64,000 nucleotides of DNA, taken from assembly GCA_030425295.1 (NCBI GenBank), contig JAUIAT010000010.1:1-64000 (forward strand), read 5' to 3'. Below the pieces are notes generated by a model that was not told the DNA's origin, did no database searches, and was given only the letters and a program-made list of their open reading frames with translations. Each line of letters starts with the position of its first letter. Position 1 is the first letter of the stretch. The translations under genes and the position numbers were made by a program. Source of the stretch: Gammaproteobacteria bacterium. GTDB taxonomy: Bacteria; Pseudomonadota; Gammaproteobacteria; JAUIAT01. Shown piece after piece: positions 57,447 through 64,000 of this stretch.

Positions 57447-58190
57447 ATGGTAAAACATGTTTTTGGTTGGCATGCAGTAATGAGACTGATTGAGCAAGCT
57501 GATAAAAAAATTGAAAAGCTGCTGGTTGCCGAGGATAGAAAAGACTCGCGAGCTGAGAGTTTGCTTAAGCTTGCCAGCGATAAAGGAATACCTGTTGCAA
57601 GAGTTAAAAAGCATGAGCTTGATTTTGAAGTTCAAGGTAAGCATCAAGGTGTTATAGCCTATGTATCTCAATCTACCCAACTTGCTGAAAAGAAAGATTT
57701 ATTTGAGTTTGTTTCTAACTTAGATCATTTGCCTTTTATTTTGATACTTGACCAAGTTAAGGATCCTCACAATTTAGGGGCTTGCCTGCGTTCAGCGGAA
57801 GCTGCGGGTGTTGACGCTGTAATAGTCCCAGAGAGACGTGCTGTAGGAATTACTCCAGTTGTGAGCAAAATTGCCTGTGGCGCAGCAGAAACAATGCCAT
57901 TCTATCAAGTCACTAATTTGTCAAGAACTATTGAACAGCTACAAAAGCTTGACATAAGAATAATTGGTGCAGCCGAGCAGGCTAGCTCTGAGCTTTTCGA
58001 TTCCGATCTTACTGGTTCTATTGCTTTAGTTATGGGGGCTGAAGATAAAGGACTTCGTCGCTTAACCAGAGAAAAATGCGACGAGATAATTTCAATTCCA
58101 ACCATGGGTAAAATTTCTAGCCTAAACGTTTCAGTGGCAGCAGGTGTTTGTTTGTTTGAAGCTGTTAGACAGCGTAACTTTTCTATATAG
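57447..58190 (+). CDS. rlmB: 23S rRNA (guanosine-2'-O-)-methyltransferase RlmB
   Basis: A 247-residue SPOUT enzyme that methylates G2251 in the ribosomal P loop. The N-terminal substrate domain (VKHVFGWHAVMRLIEQ) precedes the knot: LDQVKDPHNLGACLRSAEAAG, LVMGAEDKGLRRLTREKCDEI and IPTMGKISSLNVSVAAGVCLFEAVRQR. Normal length. Divergent from the antiporter. Confidence 0.94.
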   Translation: MVKHVFGWHAVMRLIEQADKKIEKLLVAEDRKDSRAESLLKLASDKGIPVARVKKHELDFEVQGKHQGVIAYVSQSTQLAEKKDLFEFVSNLDHLPFILILDQVKDPHNLGACLRSAEAAGVDAVIVPERRAVGITPVVSKIACGAAETMPFYQVTNLSRTIEQLQKLDIRIIGAAEQASSELFDSDLTGSIALVMGAEDKGLRRLTREKCDEIISIPTMGKISSLNVSVAAGVCLFEAVRQRNFSI

Positions 58191-58213
58191 AGCTGACAGT
58201 AGGATATTAACTT

Positions 58214-58255
58214 AATCCCGCAAAGAATGCTGCGGGATGATAGATCCTGTTTTTA
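58214..58255. terminator. REP-like hairpin, probable bidirectional terminator
   Basis: ATCCCGCA-AAGAATGC-TGCGGGAT is a perfect eight-base stem, followed on plus by TGTTTTT at 58249-58255. It lies between the convergent rlmB and permease genes and shares its core with the other REP-like hairpins in the window. Confidence 0.65.
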
Positions 58256-58263
58256 GAGAAATC

Positions 58264-59589
58264 TTAATTAGCAGCTTTGCTTTGATCCCACTTCATCCAT
58301 GCGTAAAATGGAAGACCCATTAAGAATAAAATTAACACGTAAAATGCTTGTTCAGGCCCGGCACCAATTAAGGCCCACATGATGTATGTAAAGCCAAGTA
58401 TTGCTAAGCTTAATCTAAACCACAAACCCCTCTTAGGTGTTTTTTCTGGGTTCTGTATATAAAATATCATCTCAGCAAAAGTTGTAAATAAATAAGGAAG
58501 CAGAGTTATTGATGTGGCCATTAATATAATAAATGTAAATACATCAACTAGGTTGGGACCATATCTTAAAGTTAGCAAAATACTTACTAATATGCTTGAT
58601 GCTAAAAGCCCTATATAAGGAGTTCCATTTTTACTGACTTTTGCAAATGACTTTGGAAACAAACCATCCTCGGCTGCAGCAAACGGAACCTGTCCTTGTA
58701 ACAAAATCCACCCGTTAAGAGTACCTATACATGTAATTATAGCGGCAACCCCCATTACTGGGCGTCCCCAGCTTCCAAAAATCTTACTCGCAGCATCAGC
58801 ATAGGGTGCGCTTGAGTGTGCTAATTCTGCTGTTGGAATTAGCCCCATCACAACAGTTGTACCAAGTATGTATATAATAGCGGCAATCAAGGTTCCAAAT
58901 ACTGTGGCTCTTGGAATAGTTTTAGTAGGATTGACAACATGTTCAGCGGGGACTGTGGCAGATTCCAAGCCTATAAATGACCACAACGTTAAAGTCACCG
59001 CGGCTCCAATGGCATATAGGTTTGATTTTCCAGTGGCGTTAAATGTCCCAATGTGATGAAAATCCACAAAAAACAGACCTATTATCGCTATTGCCACTAA
59101 AGGTATAATTTTAAGAACGGTCGTAACAACTTGGATTGTTCCTCCTTGTTTTACACCGACTAGATTAATTATTGTAAGTCCCCATAGCGCAGTTAAGCTT
59201 GCTATTAATTGCATAAATGGGTTGTGATCAAGTCCGGGCCAGAAAATACCTAAGTATCCTACCAGTGCCACCGCAAGTGCAGAGTTACCAATCCAGAGAG
59301 CTATCCAGTATGCGTAGGCTATCTGAAATCCGGTGAACTCACCAAAAGTAGCCTTAACATAAGCATAAGGGCCACCAGTTAAAGGTATTAATTGGCTCAA
59401 TCTGCTAAAAATAAGCGCTAATACTATTGCTCCGCACGATGTCAAAATCCAGGCTAAAAGACTAATACTTCCAATCATTGCAAGAGATGCAGGGAGAAGG
59501 AAGACCCCTGACCCAATCATATTTCCTGCAACTAACGATATAGATTTACCAAGACCTAAACTTCTGTTCCAATGATGCTCATGCGACAT
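58264..59589 (-). CDS. APC-superfamily permease, AdiC/PotE-like
   Basis: A 441-residue inner-membrane transporter with about 12 helices. LVAGNMIGSGVFLLPASLA is the substrate-binding first helix, and TLTLWSFIGLESATVPAEHVVNPTKTIPRAT the conserved sixth helix and loop. It resembles basic amino-acid/agmatine/polyamine exchangers of the AdiC-PotE group, but the substrate is not certain. plsY lies 18 bp upstream on the same strand, so they may be co-transcribed. Confidence 0.85.
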   Translation of the reverse strand: MSHEHHWNRSLGLGKSISLVAGNMIGSGVFLLPASLAMIGSISLLAWILTSCGAIVLALIFSRLSQLIPLTGGPYAYVKATFGEFTGFQIAYAYWIALWIGNSALAVALVGYLGIFWPGLDHNPFMQLIASLTALWGLTIINLVGVKQGGTIQVVTTVLKIIPLVAIAIIGLFFVDFHHIGTFNATGKSNLYAIGAAVTLTLWSFIGLESATVPAEHVVNPTKTIPRATVFGTLIAAIIYILGTTVVMGLIPTAELAHSSAPYADAASKIFGSWGRPVMGVAAIITCIGTLNGWILLQGQVPFAAAEDGLFPKSFAKVSKNGTPYIGLLASSILVSILLTLRYGPNLVDVFTFIILMATSITLLPYLFTTFAEMIFYIQNPEKTPKRGLWFRLSLAILGFTYIMWALIGAGPEQAFYVLILFLMGLPFYAWMKWDQSKAAN

Positions 59590-59607
59590 AATAAAAAATC
59601 ACTCAAG

Positions 59608-60183
59608 TTAAACTTTTTTCTCTTCACCTTTTCTAAGGCGATCGATATTAGCTCTGTGGGTCCAAGTAACTATTGCTGCAATAATCAAAAAGGGTATAAA
59701 ATTATCAGGTGATAACACCAAAAATAAAACTGGGGCTGTAGCGGTAGCAATTAAAGATGCCAACGAAACATATCTCGTAAGAAGAACAATACCTACCCAA
59801 ACTAATGCGCAAATTATACCAATAAAATAGTTGACCGCAAGTAAAGTTCCAAACATAGTTGCTATCCCTTTGCCACCTTTAAAGCCAAAAAACATTGGAA
59901 AGATATGACCTAAGCATGCTGCAACTGCCAAAACCCCAAGGCTTTCTCCATGCAAACCAAAGACGTTTAAGGCAATAAATAAAGGAATATACCCTTTTAA
60001 AGCGTCACCTAAAAATACCAATGCAGCAACTTTTTTACCACCGATTCTATAGGCATTAGTAGCGCCAGGATTGCCAGATCCCTGATTCCTAGGATCTTCA
60101 AGCTTCAAAAGTTGGCAGACTAAAATTGCCGAGTTAATTGAGCCTAAAGCGTAAGCAATAACAATACATACTATTAAATTCAT
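59608..60183 (-). CDS. plsY: Glycerol-3-phosphate acyltransferase PlsY
   Basis: A 191-residue integral membrane enzyme using acyl-phosphate to acylate glycerol 3-phosphate, the first step of phospholipid synthesis. SINSAILVCQLLK, QGSGNPGATNAYRIGG and FGFKGGKGIATMFG are the three conserved loops; about five helices; normal length. It starts at ATG 60183. Confidence 0.94.
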   Translation of the reverse strand: MNLIVCIVIAYALGSINSAILVCQLLKLEDPRNQGSGNPGATNAYRIGGKKVAALVFLGDALKGYIPLFIALNVFGLHGESLGVLAVAACLGHIFPMFFGFKGGKGIATMFGTLLAVNYFIGIICALVWVGIVLLTRYVSLASLIATATAPVLFLVLSPDNFIPFLIIAAIVTWTHRANIDRLRKGEEKKV

Positions 60184-60497
60184 TTAGATAAACTTCCTAT
60201 TTGATTTTTTAAATTATCAGCATTTCTAGCTGCAAGACCAATTGAAGAGTTCTTTAGCTTTAAATTATACAGGAGTTTCGCTCTTCGTGCTTAATCTTTT
60301 AATATATCGCCTCTGCGAAGTAAATTCGCATCCACGGCGACCAAAAAAGGGTGGCTTTAGCTTTACATCCCCCCTTTGGAAACCCCATAGGTCCTTGAGT
60401 TTTTTACAAATCGCGAAACTTCTATTATATATTGTTATTTGATTACCTTCGAGCGATGTGGCATGCTGAAAATATAATAATCAATATGAGTGTAATC
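60184..60497. other. Gene-free stretch with a repeat remnant
   Basis: AGCTGCAAGACCAATTG at 60228-60244 matches the inner end of the family 1 repeat, without its terminal part. Small inverted repeats (GCGAA/TTCGC near 60316; AAAGGG/CCCTTT at 60346-60378) follow. The open frames here have no ribosome-binding site or recognisable product. The upstream region of the yqhA-like gene lies at the right end. Confidence 0.4.
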
Positions 60498-61022
60498 ATG
60501 AGTTTTAAGAATAAGTTTCAAAATGCATTTCAACATATACTTTGGGACACAAGATTACTTGTTATTATAGCTGTTATTACGAGTCTAATTGGTGCCGTTA
60601 TAATGCTGATAATTGGTGCTATGAGCGTAATTTGGGCTGTTGAGAAATTCCCTCATCTTTTGTCTTCAGCTACATTTGAAGAAACTTTCCACATGATAGC
60701 CTTGAAGATTATTAGCGGTATAGATGCTTATCTGGTGGCAACTGTATTATTAATTTTTGCTTTAGGATTATATGAGCTATTTATCAATAAGATAACCATC
60801 AAAGAGGCTAAGGGTAGCGTACCAAGCATATTAAAGGTAAAGAATTTAGAGCAGTTAAAAGAAAATTTAGGTAAAGTTATTGTGATGATTCTTGTAGTCC
60901 TATTCTTTAAAAATGCTTTGATGTTAGAGTATCATGATACAAAAGACTTAGTCTTTTTAAGTTTTGGTATACTTATGATTTCACTGGCATTATTTTTAAG
61001 TCATCATAAATCTAAAAAATAG
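60498..61022 (+). CDS. YqhA-family (UPF0114) membrane protein
   Basis: A 174-residue inner-membrane protein with helices near 15-40, 68-88, 118-135 and 143-160. IISGIDAYLVATVLLIFALGLYELF and the K-I/VIVMILVVLFFKNAL region fit the YqhA/UPF0114 family, function unknown. I chose ATG 60498 (MSFKNKFQNAFQHILWDTRLL) by alignment with the family start; ATG 60486 is possible. Frames farther upstream add non-family residues. Confidence 0.75.
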   Translation: MSFKNKFQNAFQHILWDTRLLVIIAVITSLIGAVIMLIIGAMSVIWAVEKFPHLLSSATFEETFHMIALKIISGIDAYLVATVLLIFALGLYELFINKITIKEAKGSVPSILKVKNLEQLKENLGKVIVMILVVLFFKNALMLEYHDTKDLVFLSFGILMISLALFLSHHKSKK

Positions 61023-61048
61023 AAGTGGATTTTTAAATCAACTTCTCC

Positions 61049-62497
61049 TTACATAGGTTTTCCAACTAAATTATTCCACTTTTCTTTCTGGTTTTCGTAT
61101 CTTTTTATTTTGTCTTTAACTCTTTGAATAGAGTCTTCTGATAATTTCTTATTCTTTAGCAATTGCTTAAGTATCACATTAGCTTTTACCCACTGGCGGG
61201 ATAAGGCGTAAGTTGTTGCTAGCGCTTCATGGTAATGCTGGAAGGACCCAGATTTATGATAGGCTTCAGCTAAAAGAGCCCAAAGATCAATCATTGTCGG
61301 ATTATTATTTATGGCTTGCTTTAATATGGGTATGCTTTTTGCTGCTTGCTTCGACTCAATTAAGTTATCCGCATAGTTTAAAATCAAAATTATGTTATCA
61401 GGATATATTTTATATTTATCTTTTAGGATCGAGATACTTTCTTTTGTTTTTCCATCAAGAAATAATGAGTCTGTATATAAGGTTATAAAAAATAAATTAT
61501 TAGGATTTTGTTTATAGAGGCTCTTACTTATTTTTATAGCCTTATCGTATTGTCCTTCCCTTGCAAGCAGGGTAGAGTACCCATATTTATAAGCTTTTTT
61601 CTGTGCATCCAGGGTATTAGTTTGTTTGAGTTTATTTTTATAAAAGCTTTCTAGGTTGGGGCCAGGTTTAGCGGTTAGTACTCTAACTCTTTCTTTAGCA
61701 AGGTAGTAATCAAGTGAGTTTAATTTTGGACTGATATTGTACTGACTGGCAAGCTCTTCAGTCGCGGCTATTCTTGATTTAGTTAGAGGATGTGTTCTAA
61801 GGAACATAAATGATTCACCATTATTGAATGACTGTGATTTCATTCTTTCAAAAAATTTAGCCATCATCATTGGGTCAAAACCTGCTTTCACCATAAGCCT
61901 AACAGCTGTACTATCCGCTTCTTTTTCTTGAATACGCGTATGGCTCACCAAATACTGAGTTCTTGCGGATGCAACTGCAGCAATTGCTCCAGTGGTCGCG
62001 GCAGGATTCCCAGAAGCAGCAATTGCAATGGCTGCCAATGTCCCAGCAATAGTCGCCCAGCTCATTTGTTTTTGTTGCGCTATTTTTTGCAAGATATGAT
62101 TATGAGTTAAATGACCAGTTTCGTGAGCCAATACTGAAGCTAGCTCGCTTTCATTCTCAGTTAATAAAATAATTCCTGAATTAAGAACAATGTGCCCTGA
62201 AGGTCCAGCAAAAGCATTAATGGCTGCATTGTTGGCAACATAAACATGAACGGGTTGACCTGCGAGATCAGCATATGGCAGCATTCTTTCTTCAATGTGA
62301 TTTACATATTCTGAAATAAGCGGATCACCAAGTATGTTTATGTATCTATGTATAAAATAATTGAATTGAATACCAAGAGCTTTACGTTGAGCTGGAGAAA
62401 GAATATTGGCGACAGGTGTGCCTAGCTGAGGAAGAGTATCAGCAATTGAATTAATGCATATCAATAATATACTTCCAATTACTAGGGTTTTTTTCAA
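61049..62497 (-). CDS. bepA: M48 metalloprotease with TPR repeats, BepA-like
   Basis: A 482-residue periplasmic zinc protease involved in outer-membrane protein assembly quality control. Signal peptide MKKTLVIGSILLICINSIAD; zinc motif LAHETGHLTHNH (HExxH) and downstream Glu in KEADSTAVRLMVKAGFDP. Helical TPR-like repeats fill about residues 290-460. Layout and length match E. coli BepA (YfgC). Divergent from ribD. Confidence 0.88.
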   Translation of the reverse strand: MKKTLVIGSILLICINSIADTLPQLGTPVANILSPAQRKALGIQFNYFIHRYINILGDPLISEYVNHIEERMLPYADLAGQPVHVYVANNAAINAFAGPSGHIVLNSGIILLTENESELASVLAHETGHLTHNHILQKIAQQKQMSWATIAGTLAAIAIAASGNPAATTGAIAAVASARTQYLVSHTRIQEKEADSTAVRLMVKAGFDPMMMAKFFERMKSQSFNNGESFMFLRTHPLTKSRIAATEELASQYNISPKLNSLDYYLAKERVRVLTAKPGPNLESFYKNKLKQTNTLDAQKKAYKYGYSTLLAREGQYDKAIKISKSLYKQNPNNLFFITLYTDSLFLDGKTKESISILKDKYKIYPDNIILILNYADNLIESKQAAKSIPILKQAINNNPTMIDLWALLAEAYHKSGSFQHYHEALATTYALSRQWVKANVILKQLLKNKKLSEDSIQRVKDKIKRYENQKEKWNNLVGKPM

Positions 62498-62519
62498 CCA
62501 ATTTATTAGTAAATTTGAT

Positions 62520-62550
62520 TTGATAACTACCTGCCTCTTTATGGTACAAT
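62520..62550 (+). promoter_or_regulatory. Putative promoter of the rib operon
   Basis: TTGATA (62520-62525) and TACAAT (62545-62550), 19 bp apart, the -10 extended by TGG. No FMN riboswitch-like sequence is seen in the short leader before ribD. Confidence 0.4.
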
Positions 62551-62596
62551 TGAGGTATCACTTTTAATCTTGATCATATCACTATTTAGGATTGAT

Positions 62597-63685
62597 ATGA
62601 ATACAACTGATCACGAGTACTTCCTTAAACGAGCACTGCTGTTAGCAAAACAACGAGCAGGGTTCTGCGCACCTAATCCTTCTGTTGGAGCTATTGTTGT
62701 TAAAGATAATAGGGTTATATCTGAAGGTCATCATTGGGCTGCAGGGCACCCTCATGCTGAAGTGGTTGCCCTTGAAAACATTGACTTTAAAACGTGCAGC
62801 CAATCTACATTGTATGTAACCCTTGAGCCTTGTGCTCACAGCGGCTTAACGCCTCCTTGCACTCAACTGATACTAAAGAAAGGCATTAAAAAGGTTGTTT
62901 ATGGTTTTTCAGACCCTAATTTACATGACAAATCTGGTGGAGCATTTGAGCTTACAAAACATGGCGTTAATTGTGAAAGAATTAAAATTTCAGAAATAGA
63001 TGCTTTTTACAGGAGCTATTCTTACTGGGTAGCAAAAAAAATACCATTTGTTACGGCAAAGCTTGCTATGTCTTTAGATGGTAAAATAGCTAAAGAAGGA
63101 GGCGAACGCTGCCTTATATCTGGAAGTAAAGCAAGAGATTTTACTCATGAGTATCGTTTGCGTTCAGATGCGATTCTTACAACAGCAAGAACAATCAAAT
63201 TTGATAATCCCCAATTAAATGCGCGTCTTGATGGGGTAAACTACTCTAAAACAATATATATAGTAGATTCTGAATTAAACACGCCGTCAACTGCTCAAAT
63301 ATTTGACACATCAAAACAGGTTGTTATACTTTATTGCAATGATGATGGAAGGTCCCAGGCTAAAGAGCGCTTAAGATCTACTGGAGCAGAGCTTAGGCGT
63401 CTGCCATATAATGAAAAAATGGGCGGCATTGATTTAAAAAGTGCTCTCGCTCAAATTGGAAGTGACGGTATTCATGACTTATGGGTTGAGGCCGGTGGTA
63501 TTCTTTTCTCATCATTAATAAATGAGAAAATGATTAATCGATCTTTATTCTATATTTGCCCTAGATGGTTAGGCTCAAGCGCTATTTCTGCTTTTAGTAG
63601 AGCAGATTGGCTAAAAGAAGCTGACAACCTTTCCTGGAAACCTTTGGGCAGTGATGTATTATGCGAGATCGATTGGAATAACTAA
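62597..63685 (+). CDS. ribD: Bifunctional riboflavin deaminase/reductase
   Basis: A 362-residue enzyme for two early steps of riboflavin synthesis. The deaminase domain has the zinc motifs GHPHAEVVALE and CAHSGLTPPCT; the reductase domain follows with VTAKLAMSLDGKIAKEGG, ISGSKARDFTHEYRLRSDAILT and WVEAGGILFSSLI. Normal length. ATG 62597 (MNTTDHEYF) has AGGA five bases upstream; ATG 62570 adds nine atypical residues. ribE follows 38 bp later. Confidence 0.94.
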   Translation: MNTTDHEYFLKRALLLAKQRAGFCAPNPSVGAIVVKDNRVISEGHHWAAGHPHAEVVALENIDFKTCSQSTLYVTLEPCAHSGLTPPCTQLILKKGIKKVVYGFSDPNLHDKSGGAFELTKHGVNCERIKISEIDAFYRSYSYWVAKKIPFVTAKLAMSLDGKIAKEGGERCLISGSKARDFTHEYRLRSDAILTTARTIKFDNPQLNARLDGVNYSKTIYIVDSELNTPSTAQIFDTSKQVVILYCNDDGRSQAKERLRSTGAELRRLPYNEKMGGIDLKSALAQIGSDGIHDLWVEAGGILFSSLINEKMINRSLFYICPRWLGSSAISAFSRADWLKEADNLSWKPLGSDVLCEIDWNN

Positions 63686-63723
63686 CTCACCTTACGCAGG
63701 CGAGCAACCAAGGGTAATCTCAC

Positions 63724-64000
63724 ATGTTTACAGGTCTGATTCAGCATATAGGATCAATTTCTTCAATTGACAAATCATCCAACCCCTGGAAGATTAAGGT
63801 TCAATCCAATATGCTAAATTATGTATTAGGCGAGAGCATAGCTGTAGATGGTATTTGTCTAACTGTTACAAAATTTGATGACAATTCTTTTTCCTGCGAT
63901 ATTGCACAAATGACGCAAGACGTTACTACTATAAGCTCTTGGAATGTTGGCAAAAAAGTTAATTTAGAGCGAGCAATTTGTGCAAATCAACCATTTGGTG
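63724..64000 (+). CDS. ribE: Riboflavin synthase alpha chain, 5' part
   Basis: The first 92 or so codons of riboflavin synthase, cut by the window end. MFTGLIQHIGSISSI is the canonical start; LGESIAVDGICLTVT and AQMTQDVTT belong to the first barrel. The enzyme dismutates dimethylribityl-lumazine to riboflavin. It is expected to continue the rib operon. Confidence 0.95.
   Translation, partial: MFTGLIQHIGSISSIDKSSNPWKIKVQSNMLNYVLGESIAVDGICLTVTKFDDNSFSCDIAQMTQDVTTISSWNVGKKVNLERAICANQPFG

Noticed and set aside
60242-60442. Open frame of 66 codons before the yqhA-like gene
   Set aside because: No ribosome-binding site, no recognisable product, and it starts in a remnant of the family 1 repeat.
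62551-62596. FMN riboswitch ahead of ribD
   Set aside because: The leader is under 50 bases and lacks the conserved RFN helices.

Overview
The window comes from an AT-rich gammaproteobacterial chromosome. Gene content and order point to the Legionellales/Coxiellaceae side of the class: a GnnA-like oxidoreductase coupled to lpxB, divergent metG and mrp with rnfB-nth next to metG, pyrG-kdsA-eno-ftsB, DUF2066-hda, class III cyclases, and many APC-type amino-acid permeases. The exact genus cannot be fixed by reading alone.

Layout. 1-16.2 kb: 3' end of sucD, then mainly minus-strand genes (queG, lpxB and gnnA-like, suhB, malic enzyme, a tyrosine recombinase coupled to a YiiX-like hydrolase, purB, an amidohydrolase, two small secreted proteins), with rnhB and ispD on plus. 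16.2-17.3 kb: a 1.1 kb gene-free region packed with DnaA boxes, including three copies of one three-box module, followed by T-rich DNA. I read it as the probable chromosomal origin. Gene polarity flips here: leftward genes are mostly minus, rightward genes up to 47.5 kb mostly plus. 17.3-30 kb: hemH, a CBS-type synthase, coq7, a compatible-solute ABC transporter, an aromatic amino-acid permease, nth, rnfB-like, metG, mrp, and two very small genes for peptides with double-glycine leaders. 30.3-30.7 kb: tRNA-Pro, tRNA-Arg and tRNA-His. 30.8-35.6 kb: a phosphorylase/PRPP-synthetase-like pair and a run of alpha/beta and SGNH hydrolases. 36-47.5 kb: pyrG-kdsA-eno-ftsB, rnr and a packed group of small enzymes, trmL, DUF2066 and hda. 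47.5-51 kb: repeats, an unknown protein and a permease. 51-57.3 kb: a possible cAMP module made of a periplasmic protein, a receptor adenylate cyclase, a metallo-beta-lactamase-fold hydrolase, and a Na+/H+ antiporter with a cyclic-nucleotide-binding domain. 57.4-64 kb: rlmB, a permease, plsY, yqhA-like, a bepA-like protease, ribD and the start of ribE.

Mobile and repeat DNA. There is no intact insertion sequence. There are two families of short non-coding inverted-repeat elements. One has TA-flanked ends (AGGGTCTGTTGA...) and its copies repeatedly sit against stop codons. The other has GTTGTTGCATAAA ends around a REP-like hairpin. A 36-bp tandem repeat lies near 50.6 kb.

The most notable items are the origin candidate, the two GG-leader peptides, the cyclase/antiporter neighbourhood, and two hydrolase-fold proteins whose catalytic residues have been replaced.
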